From the NCBI GenBank assembly GCA_020636325.1, contig JACJYC010000008.1:212575-276574 (forward strand): a DNA stretch of 64,000 nt, given 5' to 3'. The stretch comes from Lewinellaceae bacterium. Lineage in GTDB: Bacteria; Bacteroidota; Bacteroidia; Chitinophagales; Saprospiraceae. Position 1 is the first letter of the stretch, and each line of letters starts with the position of its first letter. The notes under the pieces are model-generated. The model was given only the letters and a program-made list of their open reading frames with translations. It made no database searches and was not told the DNA's origin. Position numbers and translations under genes: made by a program. Positions 18,193 to 27,800 of this stretch are shown piece after piece.

Positions 18193-19035
18193 ATGAAGAT
18201 TTTGATGAAATTATTGGTTTTTCTCTCATGCCTTTACGGCCTTTCTTCATGCGCTGCCAATCGCGAAAAACAATCGGAAACCATGCACGCTAAAACCGAA
18301 ACGACCAACGGCAACACGCCCCGGGAAGAAGTGGCCTCCGGGGTCTATAAATGGGCCGACCTGCCTGTGAAGTTAAGCCCGGGCAGGGAATCCCGTAAAA
18401 TAATGGAAGGATCTTCCCCCCATTTTGATTACCTCGAAATACATGCCACCACCCAGGAAAAAGGGGCAATACCCAGCCCGCCCCACGCCCAGACCGATAT
18501 AGAAGAACTCATCATCGTAAAGGAAGGCCTCATGAAATTCACCATGGACGGCGAGGAAGCGGTCCTCGGCCCGGGCAGCATCATATCCATACCGCCGCTG
18601 GCCATGCAAGGGCTGCAAAATATCGGCGACGGGCCGCTCACCTACTACGTGATGATGTTCCGGTCGAAAAAGCCGATGAACCCGGAAAGGGGAAAAGAGG
18701 CCGGCGGCCGCATGTTCATCCAGGCCGATACCCTGCATTTCGAGCAGCGGAAAAACGGCGGAAGGGTCAATTATTTTGACCGCCCCACCACCATGCTGGA
18801 GAAATTCGAAATGCATATGACCCAACTCGACCAGAAAGGGCCGAGCCACACCCCGCACACCCACCCGGACTCCGAAATGATCCTGGTGGTGGAGGGAGAC
18901 ACGGAACTGACCATTGACGGGGAAAAATACCAGGGCACGGCGGGAGACCTGTACTTCATCAAATCAAACCAGCTGCACGGCATCGGCAACGCATCCGACA
19001 ACCCCTGCAAGTATTTCGCCATCCGGTGGTATTGA
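18193..19035 (+). CDS. Bicupin lipoprotein
   Basis: This 280-residue protein has a signal peptide and lipobox (LYGLSSC, Cys20) and two cupin barrels. The first (about 85-160) carries HAQTDIEELIIVKEG with GPGSIISIPP; the second (about 205-275) carries HTPHTHPDSEMILVVEG and GDLYFIKSNQLHGI. The second barrel keeps the His-His-Glu metal set (HTHPDSE plus a later His). The first has HAQ...E and lacks the usual second His. Cupins of this layout bind a metal and a small carbohydrate or acid. An envelope location is inferred from the lipobox. It is convergent with the SLC12-like transporter gene, 12 bases apart, with no shared promoter. Exact reaction unknown. Confidence 0.85.
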   Translation: MKILMKLLVFLSCLYGLSSCAANREKQSETMHAKTETTNGNTPREEVASGVYKWADLPVKLSPGRESRKIMEGSSPHFDYLEIHATTQEKGAIPSPPHAQTDIEELIIVKEGLMKFTMDGEEAVLGPGSIISIPPLAMQGLQNIGDGPLTYYVMMFRSKKPMNPERGKEAGGRMFIQADTLHFEQRKNGGRVNYFDRPTTMLEKFEMHMTQLDQKGPSHTPHTHPDSEMILVVEGDTELTIDGEKYQGTAGDLYFIKSNQLHGIGNASDNPCKYFAIRWY

Positions 19036-19047
19036 GTGCTTTACCTG

Positions 19048-21417
19048 TTACTTAATGCTCTTTTCCTCCGAAGCGTTCACAAACAGGATATTGCCGATGG
19101 CTTCATACCCTTCGAAGGCGCCGGTGCCTTCGTGCCGGATGATCTCTTCCCGGAAGCCCAGGATCGTGAGATCGGCGTCCTTGCTTTTATCGCTGATGAT
19201 GGCTTTGGCGTCGCTGTCCAGTTTTTTGGGGATGACCTCGATGTTATTCGGCGAAATGGGCAATTTTCCCGTTTCGATCAGCATGAACAGGCGTTTGCGC
19301 TCTTCGTCGCAGGTATCTTCGGGGTACAGGGCAAAGATCTTGATATGCCCGTCTTTCCATTCCTTATGGCCGAGCAGGATGTACCCCAGCAGGATCATGA
19401 GGTTGGCGTTCTGGTAATCGTTGGAGGTGATCCAGATATGGATATGCTGCCGCAGGCCGTAGGCCCGTTCCGTACTTGACAGGATGGCAATGTCAAAATC
19501 AACGGACCTGACCAGCTTGAGGTTATCCACGATATCCTGCAGGTTGTCGGGCTTGTTGCGGGAATATTCCAGGATCAGGAGGTTGTTGTCGGTGCCGGAA
19601 ATGCCGGGCAATTGAATGGTCTGCGCGATGGCCGAGGTGTACGACGGGCTGATCAGCGTGTCCATGTACACATTGCTTTTACTGGCTTCGGCCATCCGGA
19701 TCAGGCGTTCCTTGGCCAGTTTGGCCTCCTGGTGGGTGGTTTTCGACAGATACCCGTTGATCTTGTGGATATAGGTGCCGAACCCGTACTTATGCGACAG
19801 CCACCGCAGCAGGTCAAAGGCTGCCAGCCGCTCAAAGGAATTCTGGGAGATGCAGACCGCCGACGGCCGCCAGCTGGCTGTTTGTTCCTTTTCGGCCTTT
19901 TGCAGGAACACCTGCATCTGTCTGCTGAACTGGAAAATGACCCCCTGGAAAATGACGGCCAGGTTCTTTTTCTCGGGATTGTACGCGCTCACCACCCAGT
20001 AGATCACGACCATCAGCAGGACGGCCAGGACGGCATACCCGGGGTTCATGAAGAACATAAGGCCGAAACAGGCCAGCGCCCCGAACAGAGAGATGTACCA
20101 CCTCGACCGGAAGGTCGGACGGTAGGACGGATCGGCGGCAAAATGCTGCAGGAAGGAGATCAGGCACAGGGAGCCGTAGGTGACCATGAAGAACATGGAT
20201 ATGATCTCCGCTACAAAATCGAGCCCGCCCATCAGGACAAAGACGAAGGCGATGCCGATGGTGACCACCGTAGCGTTGAACGGCTCGTCGTTTTTGCCGT
20301 GGCCTTTGGATAACCACGAATTGATCCAGGAAGAAGGCAGCAATTGGTCGCGCGAGATGGCCTGAAGGGTGCGCGGCGCCACCAGCAGCGAACCCAGCGC
20401 CGATGAAATGGTGGCTGCAGCCAATCCCATCGGGACAATCCACCAACCCTGCCAGGCAATCTTGGCCATGACCAGGCTCGACGTATCGGAAAGGGCTTCA
20501 GGCCCTGCGGACAAGGCCAGTTTGAAAGCGATGAACAAATAGATGACCATGCCCACCAGGGTGCCCGCCAGCGTGCCCAGCGGGATGGACCGGCTCGGGT
20601 TGCGGAGGTCGCCTGACAGGCCCACCCCCGCCGTCATACCGGTGAAAGCGGGGAATATGATGGCAAAAACGGCAAAGAATTCGAGCGGGATCCGGGGATT
20701 GCCCGGGTCGGCGGGGGTCTCCTTGGGTTCAATGGTCGGCACCTCGTTCAGTACGCTGACCGAATCATCCCCCTGCGGTTGCAATTGGCGGACCAGGAGG
20801 CTGTCATCCACGGTTTGGGTATTGTAGATGGTGGCAAACGGATCCAGGGCGTGGTGTTGGGCGTAGTCCGTTTCGCCCATGAAAAAGGCGGCCAGGGCAA
20901 TGAATAACGTACCGACTACGGCGTACAGCGTCTTTACCCCCAGATCGGCGCCCTTGCTCAGCACGATGGCCGTGAGGATGAACAGCGCCGGAATGCTGAC
21001 GGTTTGTTTTTTGGCCAGCAGCCATTCCACCGCGTAGGGCATGTCGTAGGTCCGCAACAGGTAGTCGAACAGCGAACTGAACGACTCCGAAAATGCGATG
21101 ATGTAAAAAGCGACACTGATGGCCTGCGACAGAAACAGGGCGATGCCGATCGCCGAACCGATCACCAGGCCGAAGGAGCGCGAAATGATGTAGTACTCGC
21201 CGCCGCCTTCCACTTTCTGGTTGGTGGCAATCTCCGCAATCGCCATGGCGGTCGGGATCGTGACGGCATGACCGATCAGGATGATCATCAGGGTGCCGAA
21301 TAGTCCGACCGTGCCGACGGCAAAGCCGAAGCGCAAAAACATGACAGCCCCCAGGATGGTGGAAATAGCGGTAAAAAAGACAGGAGCGGTGCCGAATTTT
21401 CGGACGCCATTGCTCAT
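19048..21417 (-). CDS. APC-superfamily transporter, SLC12 (cation-chloride cotransporter)-like
   Basis: This 789-residue protein opens with the typical KFGTAPVFFTAISTILGAVMF and IAEIATNQKVEGGGEYYI segments of bacterial SLC12-like permeases. Twelve hydrophobic helices span about residues 10-470. Between TM6 and TM7 lies a soluble loop (about 195-235) rich in acidic residues and Pro. The last 300 residues form a cytoplasmic domain whose final part, with DADLTILGF and the tail ATGTGAFEGYEAIGNILFV-like ending, resembles SLC12 C-termini or universal-stress-type folds. It probably moves Na+/K+ with chloride or amino acids; selectivity cannot be assigned. Start is ATG at 21417, divergent from the sialidase-like gene. 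Confidence 0.85.
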   Translation of the reverse strand: MSNGVRKFGTAPVFFTAISTILGAVMFLRFGFAVGTVGLFGTLMIILIGHAVTIPTAMAIAEIATNQKVEGGGEYYIISRSFGLVIGSAIGIALFLSQAISVAFYIIAFSESFSSLFDYLLRTYDMPYAVEWLLAKKQTVSIPALFILTAIVLSKGADLGVKTLYAVVGTLFIALAAFFMGETDYAQHHALDPFATIYNTQTVDDSLLVRQLQPQGDDSVSVLNEVPTIEPKETPADPGNPRIPLEFFAVFAIIFPAFTGMTAGVGLSGDLRNPSRSIPLGTLAGTLVGMVIYLFIAFKLALSAGPEALSDTSSLVMAKIAWQGWWIVPMGLAAATISSALGSLLVAPRTLQAISRDQLLPSSWINSWLSKGHGKNDEPFNATVVTIGIAFVFVLMGGLDFVAEIISMFFMVTYGSLCLISFLQHFAADPSYRPTFRSRWYISLFGALACFGLMFFMNPGYAVLAVLLMVVIYWVVSAYNPEKKNLAVIFQGVIFQFSRQMQVFLQKAEKEQTASWRPSAVCISQNSFERLAAFDLLRWLSHKYGFGTYIHKINGYLSKTTHQEAKLAKERLIRMAEASKSNVYMDTLISPSYTSAIAQTIQLPGISGTDNNLLILEYSRNKPDNLQDIVDNLKLVRSVDFDIAILSSTERAYGLRQHIHIWITSNDYQNANLMILLGYILLGHKEWKDGHIKIFALYPEDTCDEERKRLFMLIETGKLPISPNNIEVIPKKLDSDAKAIISDKSKDADLTILGFREEIIRHEGTGAFEGYEAIGNILFVNASEEKSIK

Positions 21418-21546
21418 CAGCAGACGATTTTGACCGGAAAGTTAATAAAATTGGCCGCCAAAGGTATTTATTTCATCAGGATTATCGCCGTTTTCCTTTC
21501 CGTGGTTATTTTGGTCAGAAAAACGGGCGCCGACGCCCCGATACCT

Positions 21547-22629
21547 ATGATAAGCCGATCCTTTTTCCCGCTTTGCCTGTTTTTGGCCTGTTTGGCGGCC
21601 GGTTGCAAAAGCCCGGACAAAATGCCTGCAAAACCCGATTTTTCTCCGGTAGTCGCTACCAGGGATTTCATCTTCGGCGATGACCGACCCTTTGCCCAAT
21701 GCCATGCCTCTACCGTATTGCGCAATGCGAAGGGCGAATTTCTGGTCGCCTGGTTCGGCGGCACCCATGAAAAGCACGACGATGTCGGGATCTGGTTCTC
21801 CAGGGGGCGGCCCGGCGCCTGGACACCGCCGGTGGAGATCGCCAAGCTCCGGGAGGATGCCCACTGGAACCCGGTGCTCGCCCGTTCGCCGAAAGGGGAG
21901 ATCGTCCTGTTTTTCAAGGTGGGGAAAACCATCGATGAATGGGAAACCTGGTACAAGGTTTCAACCGATGAGGGGACGACCTGGTCCGATGCCCGCGAAC
22001 TGGTCCCAGGTGACAAAGGCGGTCGGGGGCCGGTGCGCAACAAGCCCATTGTACTGTCGAACGGCGACTGGCTGGCGCCTTCTTCCAACGAAAAGAACCG
22101 GGTTTGGAACGCTTTCACGGATCGCAGCGCCGACAACGGGCAAACCTGGGAAATGTCCGGCTTTTTGACCCTCAACCGGGATTCCGTTCCGGGTGAAGGC
22201 GTAATTCAGCCCACCTTGTGGGAGTCCGCGCCGGGCAAGGTACATATGCTGCTCCGGAGTTCGGCCGGCGTCATCTGCCGCAGCGATTCCGATGATTACG
22301 GCCTGCATTGGACGCCCGTCTGCAAAACCGCCCTGCCCAACCCCAACAGCGGCATCGACCTGGCGCCGCTGCCCGGTAACCGGCTTGCGGTGGTATTCAA
22401 CCGGGATGATAAAAACTGGGGCGCCCGAAGGCCGCTGTCCGTGGCGGTTTCCACAGACAACGGCCTGAGCTGGTCAACGCCGCTGGACCTCGAAACGGGA
22501 GAGGAAGGCGACGAGTATTCCTATCCTTCCGTCATCAGTTTCGGCGATACCCTGGCGATTACCTATACCTGGAAACGGCAGCGGATCCGGTTCCTTGAGG
22601 TGGTTATTCCGCCGGCAGCCGATCACTGA
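21547..22629 (+). CDS. Sialidase-like (BNR repeat) lipoprotein
   Basis: This 360-residue predicted glycoside hydrolase has a six-bladed BNR/sialidase fold. Asp-box repeats are visible: STDEGTTWSD, SADNGQTWEM and STDNGLSWST. The family opening FAQCHASTVLRN with FLVAWFGGTHEKHDDVGIW and the block VRNKPIVLSNGDWLAP match the exo-alpha-sialidase-like BNR_2 family. The start chosen is ATG 21547, which gives a clean signal peptide and lipobox (LACLAAGC, Cys20); the longer frame from 21430 would bury the signal. It overlaps the convergent gene at 22623 by 7 bases. Homologues may act on sialic acid or other sugar acids; no sialic-acid pathway genes are nearby. Confidence 0.87.
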   Translation: MISRSFFPLCLFLACLAAGCKSPDKMPAKPDFSPVVATRDFIFGDDRPFAQCHASTVLRNAKGEFLVAWFGGTHEKHDDVGIWFSRGRPGAWTPPVEIAKLREDAHWNPVLARSPKGEIVLFFKVGKTIDEWETWYKVSTDEGTTWSDARELVPGDKGGRGPVRNKPIVLSNGDWLAPSSNEKNRVWNAFTDRSADNGQTWEMSGFLTLNRDSVPGEGVIQPTLWESAPGKVHMLLRSSAGVICRSDSDDYGLHWTPVCKTALPNPNSGIDLAPLPGNRLAVVFNRDDKNWGARRPLSVAVSTDNGLSWSTPLDLETGEEGDEYSYPSVISFGDTLAITYTWKRQRIRFLEVVIPPAADH

Positions 22630-23591
22630 TTGTTGCCTTTTTTCTTCACCGCCGGCATTTCCCCGGCGTTTTTTGCCGACCCGTTTTCCTTTTTTGGGGA
22701 TTGTGGAAGGGTTTCAGGTGCGATCTTGCCGCCGGCCGGGGTTTCCCTGGCGGTTGCCGGGGTGGTTTTCATGCCGGTATTCAGGGTGGTGATGGTGTCC
22801 TGCGGGGTCTCTTCGGGGGAATAGGAGGTATCTGACTGTTCGATATACTCGTCGTAGGTGTTGGCGCCGTCGTAGGAATTGTAGCCTTGTTGCGTGGGCG
22901 TCAGCAGTTGCGTGGCTTCCTGCAGCAGCGGGTCGAGGGAGGGCGGCTCCATCAGGTTCGGCTCGATCACCTCCTCTGCCGGCGAAGGCATCATGCTGCC
23001 CTCTGGGCCGATCTCGTCCCAACCCAGAAAATGGAAGGGGCGATACAGGTTCTGCTGCAGGTAGGCCTCATTGAACCGGCGGGCCTGTTGGCGGGATTGT
23101 GAAAAGAACTGGATGAGTCCTTTGGTCAGCCCGACCAGTTCGACTACCAGCAGCAATGCCGGGCTGCCGTCCATTTGCTGCCCGGTGGCATCTGCCAGCG
23201 GTTGCAGGAAGTGCAGCGCGTAGAATTCGGTGAGCTGGTGCAGTTCCAACTCCAGGCTCCGCTGATAATCCTCCGGGAATTCGGAAATGTACTTCACCTT
23301 TTTGGGATTGAGAAAATCGGTCTTGATGTTCGACAAAAGCTGGTTGAAGCGGTAAGCGGACTGCTCGTAACCGGTTTGTACCTTCTGGACATCACCCGGG
23401 GCCAATTCATGGGATTGTAATTTGAACCGGCGCACAGCCGCTTCCGCTTCGATCTTCAGGTCTTTGAACTTGAGCATGAACGGGGTGTTCACAAAATCTT
23501 TCAACGGGCCTTCAACTTTATTTTGCTGTCCGTTGGCGGGTAAGTATGCGCATAGCGCAAGCATAAACAGGATGAAAAAATGCGGTCTCAT
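22623..23591 (-). CDS. Secreted protein of unknown function, helical with Pro/Thr-rich tail
   Basis: I do not recognise a family. The 322-residue protein has a signal peptide (ending near ANGQ, residue 21), then a helical domain (about 25-200) with a hydrophobic helix near 143-160 (PALLLVVELVGLTKGLIQFF). A low-complexity tail rich in Pro, Glu and Thr follows, containing YDGANTYDEYIEQSDTSYSPEE. The tail suggests a surface-exposed or disordered extension. The gene overlaps the sialidase-like gene by 7 bases at the 3' ends. Just upstream of its start is a 290-base GATT-type repeat array, so its promoter must lie within or beyond it. Confidence 0.7.
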   Translation of the reverse strand: MRPHFFILFMLALCAYLPANGQQNKVEGPLKDFVNTPFMLKFKDLKIEAEAAVRRFKLQSHELAPGDVQKVQTGYEQSAYRFNQLLSNIKTDFLNPKKVKYISEFPEDYQRSLELELHQLTEFYALHFLQPLADATGQQMDGSPALLLVVELVGLTKGLIQFFSQSRQQARRFNEAYLQQNLYRPFHFLGWDEIGPEGSMMPSPAEEVIEPNLMEPPSLDPLLQEATQLLTPTQQGYNSYDGANTYDEYIEQSDTSYSPEETPQDTITTLNTGMKTTPATARETPAGGKIAPETLPQSPKKENGSAKNAGEMPAVKKKGNNQ

Positions 23592-23594
23592 GGT

Positions 23595-23885
23595 GGAATA
23601 ATTGATTCGATTGATTCGATTGGTTCGATTGGTTCGATTGATCCGATTGGTTCGATTGATCCGATTGATCCGATTCCTCGATTCCTCGATTCCTCGATTG
23701 ATCCGATTGTTCGATTGATCCGATTGATCCGATTCCTCGATTCTTCGATTCTTCGATTCCTCGATTCTTCGATTCTTCGATTGATCCGATTCCTCGATTC
23801 CTCGGTTCCTCGATTCCTCGATTGATCCGATTCCTCGATTGATCCGATTGATCCGATTCCTCGATTCCTCGATTCCTCGATTGGT
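23595..23885. repeat. GAGGAATC/GGATCAATC tandem array (about 290 bases)
   Basis: Units of 8 nt (CCTCGATT) and 9 nt (GATCCGATT), plus TTCGATTGG variants, alternate without unique spacers. Read on the minus strand the words are GAGGAATC and GGATCAATC, the same sense-strand word that follows the sigma-factor gene stop at 28383. It is the longest single array in the window. Confidence 0.9.
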
Positions 23886-23978
23886 GTAATATGTTATCCG
23901 CGACGGGTTGTTGCCGACATAAACCTGGTAATCATCCGGATCGGCTACCTTTTCGAAGATCAGATTGAAATAGGTTTT
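23883..23978 (-). pseudogene. Decayed coding fragment
   Basis: A 32-codon open stretch on the minus strand reads like a real protein end (NLIFEKVADPDDYQVYVGNN, then PSRITYY). It begins after an in-frame TGA, has no start codon and runs straight into the GATT-type array. I cannot name the parent family. It may be the tail of a gene whose body was lost and whose 3' array remains. Confidence 0.35.
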
Positions 23979-24254
23979 TCATGGTTAATTGTTGTGATGA
24001 TTAAATCCCGATTTTGGATAGGAGTGTTTCGGATGGGAAAAATGACCCCAGGGCGGGTGTTTTTTTATGGTCGGGCAACCGTTGTGCGGACGGCTTTTCT
24101 TCTTTTTTTCCAATGGGCTGCGGACGACAATCGATTGATGAATGCCGATTACATGATTACCAACTTCGCCACCAGGCTACGGCGGTCAGGGTTTGATTGT
24201 TGATTTGGCGCTCGTTGTAGGGTCGGAATGTTGCCTTACCCGGACTGACAACCT

Positions 24255-24268
24255 GCCTGCCGGCAGGC
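24255..24268. repeat. Palindromic module P1, copy 2
   Basis: GCCTGCCGGCAGGC is a perfect 14-bp palindrome, 27 bases past the CHAT gene stop codon. It matches the module at 921-936, which also lies just beyond a stop codon. Confidence 0.6.
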
Positions 24269-24294
24269 GGACTGATCACGGACAACTGATCACT

Positions 24295-27200
24295 TCAAAT
24301 GAGTTTCCTGACCAGATAAAAAACGCCGGCAGCCAGCAGGATACCGATCAGCAGGTAGCTCCAAGGGAAAGGATCCGGCAATTTCAGGGGCGCCATATCG
24401 CCGAAGGGGAGGTAGCTCGCCCAATAGAAAGGATGGGCGGCTTCGTGGGCGTTGCCGGCCAGATAGGCCAGCTTGGCTTGCCGGAGGGCGTCGTCTTTGG
24501 TCAGGCCTTTTCGCAGACCGGTGTAGAAGCCCTGCATCAGGTCTGAGGTGCGGGCGTCGTTCACGCTCCACAGGCTGTTGACGGTACTGCGGACGCCGGC
24601 CTGTGCAAATCCGCGGCCGAGGCTGATCACCCCTTCCCCGGGCCGAAAACTGCCGATGCCGGTTTCGCAGGCGCTCAATACGGCCAGGTCGGCGTGCCAG
24701 CGCTGCCCGTACAGGTCCTTGACATAGAGCAGGGATTCGTCGGTACTGTCTTTCGGATTCGCGCTGAAGGCCATATAGGCGTAGTCGCCGTTGTAGCTGT
24801 TGGATTTGGCGTGGGTGGCCAGGTGCAAGACGGCATAGTTCGGCGCCAGCGCCAGAAAATTGGCCCGGGTGGCTTCCACTCCTTTCAATACCTTGCCCCT
24901 GAGCATCCGGGCAATGGAGGAGGCTTCTTCCGCATTGTGTTCCAGAGGCGCAAAACCCTGCGGGTCGGTTGCAAAATCCGGCGCGAGGGCCAGGCAGCTC
25001 CTCGCGGGGCGAGCGGATTGTACCGGCAGCTGTTTCAGGCTCAGCCAATAACCCCCGGAATAAGTATAGCTGATCGTGCAATCGGATAATAAATAAGGGT
25101 AAGTCCTGTATCGGCGGGGCGTTTCAGGATCCGAGGTCAGCAGGGCCTCAAAGGGCAGCCACCCCAGAATGCCGTCCGGGACAATGACCAGCGACCGTTT
25201 ACCGCCCAATATTCCGGCGACAGGCGAAAAGAGGAGTTCGTACAACCGCCGGGCTTCTGCGGTGTAAACGCTGTCCAGGTGTGGTTTTTCACCGGACGGA
25301 GCACCCGGATATTGCAACAGGCTTTTGGCCATCCCGGTAACGGCCTGTTGCAGCGGAAAGGCCGGATCCAGGCGTCGCGCGGCTATGGTGTCGCCGGTCA
25401 GTACAAATTGATATTTGGCTTTTTCTCCGGTGAAAAAGGCCATCATCGCCTGATCGGGCGCCAGCGATCGCTGTATGATTTTGATGGAATCTTCGGTCAG
25501 GAAAAGAGACTCCGGCAGCAGGTTTGTACCGGCGGATTCCAGGTTGCGATACAGATCAGCCTTTTGTTGCTGCAGGTCAAAAAGCCGGCGGTCAATGGCG
25601 CGCCGATCTTCATCATCCAGCTGGGATTCATCAATGGCGCGTTCTTTCTCCAGGTCATTGATCTTCCTTGTCAATTGCTGGAGCCGGCTCACCAAAATAT
25701 CGGTACCGCCCTGGGCAGGCTGCCGCTGCAACCGGTTGGCTTCCATCAGGCGGATGCTTTTGTTCCGGTCGCTGAACGCGAAAGCCAGGCGGCGGTAACG
25801 GGCGCCCCGGGAGCCGTCGGCCAACATGAAGCAGGCATCGATCGCCCCGGCGAACAACCCCGTATTCAAAGCGGTCATGCGTTGTCTGGCTTCCGGATTG
25901 AGGTAGCTGTCCTGGACTTTTGTCAGCAGGTTGAAGGCTTTTTCAAACCAGATCAAAGCCGTGTCGGCGCGTTGGCGATCCGATGAACTGCGCGCCCATT
26001 CCAGATAATTCCGGGCCTTTCCGTGCAGGCAGAGCAGGATTTCCAGAGAAGCTTTCCCGGGCTCATTCCCGGTCTCCGGCCGGAAACCCAGCTTTTTCAG
26101 GGCGTCGTCGAGGCAGCGGCCTGCCGGTTGGTACAACCCCTGCTCCAGAAGGGCCTCTCCCAGCGTGCGGTCAAACCCCGCGCGGGTAAGCGAATCCGCC
26201 TGTTCCGGCAATCCGCCTGCCAGGTTGAGCGCTTGTTGGGCCAGGGCCGGGCGGTTTTCTTCCAGGTAGGTTCTGCTGATGTTCAGGACGGCTTTGAGCT
26301 GTTCAGGCTCCCAACCCATTGCTGCGGCCGACCAGATCTCAAGACTCCGGCGATAGAAATCCCGGGCCTGTTGGTATTGCCCGTCCTGCCAATAGGCGTT
26401 GCCCAGGTTCATGGCGGTGCCGGCCACGTACGGATGATCAACACCGAACAAGGCCTGACGCAAGGCCAGCGCCCGTTCCAGGTGATTCAATCCTGGCTGA
26501 AGTTCACCGGCATTCACCAGCGCCAGGCCCACTTGTTCCTGTGCCTGGGCTACCTGCGGATGGTAGTCGCCCCATTGGTCGTGCAACAATCCGAGCGCCC
26601 GCCTGAAATATTGCAGAGCTGCCTGGTAATCTCCGCGCAACATCCAAAGCTCGCCGATATTCTGGTACGAACGAATGACGTCCGGGTGGCTGGGGCCGTA
26701 AAACTGCCGCCGGATCCGCAGGGCTTTTTGCTGGAGGTCGCCGGCAGCTCCATAAGCCTGTTTTTCAGCCAGGGCATTGCCCATGTTCTCATAGATGGCG
26801 GCCACTTTGGGGTGGTTTTCTCCGTAAAACCGGGTGTATACCGCCAGCGCTTCCCCGAAGTGCCGGAGCGCGGAATCCTGCAGGCTCAGCGCGGCGAAAA
26901 CATTGCCGATGTTCTGGTGGCTTTGCGCCGTTTTCAGGTGGTCGGGCCCCAGCGTGCGCCGCCGCAGGTCCATGGCCTGCGCATACTGTTTTTTTGCGCC
27001 GGGCAGGTCGCCGGCCGCCAGCAACGCGCTGCCCAGGTTATTGTAAGCGGAGGCCAGGTCAGCCGGCGGCATCTGGGGAGACGCTTCCCGGATGTCCGCT
27101 ACCGCCTGATACAGGGCGATTGCGCGGTCATAATCCCCGATCGAAAGCAGGCAATTGGCAATGTTGTTGTAGGATTTGGCCGTTTCCGCATGCCGGTCGC

Positions 27201-27678
27201 CGAACAGCCGGAGGCGGATCGCCAGGGCCTGGGTATGGTATTGGCGGGCCGTTTGGATATAACCCAATTCGTAGTAATAATTGCCCAGGTCGCTGAGCGC
27301 TTCCGCTGATTTGGGGTGATCCCAACCCGCGTGATCCTGCACCAGGCACCAGGCTGAATCCAGGCTGACTTCCGCCAGATCGAACCGGCCTTGCGCCTGG
27401 GCGGCTTCCCCGCGCAGCATCCTCGCTTCGGCTTCCAGCAACGGAAATCCGGTCAGGCCCGCATTCAGCGCCCGATCGGTGATCTTGATCGCTTCTTCGA
27501 ATGCCCCGGCCTCCAACCGGGCCCGACCGTCGGAGAGCCATTGCCGGACGGCCGCCGTATCCGCCGGCTGAGCGGTGCCCTGCCCGTACCAGATGATCAG
27601 TGCGGCAACCAGGGACTGGACTTTTTTAGCAACCCGTCCCCAACAAAAAAGCGATATATTTATCTTTGCCGAACCCAT
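24295..27678 (-). CDS. TPR-CHAT protein (caspase-like protease with tetratricopeptide repeats)
   Basis: This 1127-residue protein has a weak signal/anchor (residues 18-35) and about ten TPR repeats of the kinesin-light-chain type (e.g. AKSYNNIANCLLSIGDYDRA, HPDVIRSYQNIGELWMLRGD; about 40-480). A helical linker with a coiled coil near 650-700 follows, then a C-terminal CHAT domain (about 830-1090). The catalytic pair is intact: His956 in HLATHAKS and Cys1004 in VLSACETG. A final transmembrane helix (about 1104-1123) is followed by RKLI. CHAT domains are clan CD cysteine peptidases related to caspases and separases, activated in known cases by partner binding. The gene is divergent from a sigma factor and a TPR/anti-sigma gene, suggesting a signalling locus. 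The target protein is unknown. Confidence 0.92.
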   Translation of the reverse strand: MGSAKINISLFCWGRVAKKVQSLVAALIIWYGQGTAQPADTAAVRQWLSDGRARLEAGAFEEAIKITDRALNAGLTGFPLLEAEARMLRGEAAQAQGRFDLAEVSLDSAWCLVQDHAGWDHPKSAEALSDLGNYYYELGYIQTARQYHTQALAIRLRLFGDRHAETAKSYNNIANCLLSIGDYDRAIALYQAVADIREASPQMPPADLASAYNNLGSALLAAGDLPGAKKQYAQAMDLRRRTLGPDHLKTAQSHQNIGNVFAALSLQDSALRHFGEALAVYTRFYGENHPKVAAIYENMGNALAEKQAYGAAGDLQQKALRIRRQFYGPSHPDVIRSYQNIGELWMLRGDYQAALQYFRRALGLLHDQWGDYHPQVAQAQEQVGLALVNAGELQPGLNHLERALALRQALFGVDHPYVAGTAMNLGNAYWQDGQYQQARDFYRRSLEIWSAAAMGWEPEQLKAVLNISRTYLEENRPALAQQALNLAGGLPEQADSLTRAGFDRTLGEALLEQGLYQPAGRCLDDALKKLGFRPETGNEPGKASLEILLCLHGKARNYLEWARSSSDRQRADTALIWFEKAFNLLTKVQDSYLNPEARQRMTALNTGLFAGAIDACFMLADGSRGARYRRLAFAFSDRNKSIRLMEANRLQRQPAQGGTDILVSRLQQLTRKINDLEKERAIDESQLDDEDRRAIDRRLFDLQQQKADLYRNLESAGTNLLPESLFLTEDSIKIIQRSLAPDQAMMAFFTGEKAKYQFVLTGDTIAARRLDPAFPLQQAVTGMAKSLLQYPGAPSGEKPHLDSVYTAEARRLYELLFSPVAGILGGKRSLVIVPDGILGWLPFEALLTSDPETPRRYRTYPYLLSDCTISYTYSGGYWLSLKQLPVQSARPARSCLALAPDFATDPQGFAPLEHNAEEASSIARMLRGKVLKGVEATRANFLALAPNYAVLHLATHAKSNSYNGDYAYMAFSANPKDSTDESLLYVKDLYGQRWHADLAVLSACETGIGSFRPGEGVISLGRGFAQAGVRSTVNSLWSVNDARTSDLMQGFYTGLRKGLTKDDALRQAKLAYLAGNAHEAAHPFYWASYLPFGDMAPLKLPDPFPWSYLLIGILLAAGVFYLVRKLI

Positions 27679-27800
27679 GGGTTTTTATGAGGAATCGGGG
27701 AATTGAAGAATCGAAGAATCGAAAATCCGATCCAATCGCACGAGAAAGGTAACATTTTTCCGGATCATGGGGTCATTTCAGGCTTTCAACACACACTTGT
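27679..27800. promoter_or_regulatory. Divergent promoter region of the CHAT and sigma-factor genes
   Basis: This 122-base gap carries GAAGAATC/GAGGAATC words (27688-27728). On the plus strand a TAnnTTTG box, TATCTTTG, lies just left at 27661-27668 inside the CHAT 5' codons and could serve the sigma gene with a leader of about 125 nt. No matching TTTG -33 box was found, and no clear box was found for the CHAT gene. Confidence 0.35.

Larger units (their letters stand above)
23592..24294. other. 703-base intergenic region: repeat array, gene fragment, palindromes
   Basis: The left part is the GATT-type array, the centre a short decayed coding fragment. The right part (about 23985-24240) shows nothing I can interpret. 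The end next to the CHAT gene stop has palindrome P1 (24255-24268) and a tandem 9-nt word GTGATCAGT (minus strand, 24272-24294). Confidence 0.6.

Noticed and set aside
23595..23885. CRISPR array
   Set aside because: Units are 8-9 nt, contiguous, without unique spacers, and no cas genes are present.
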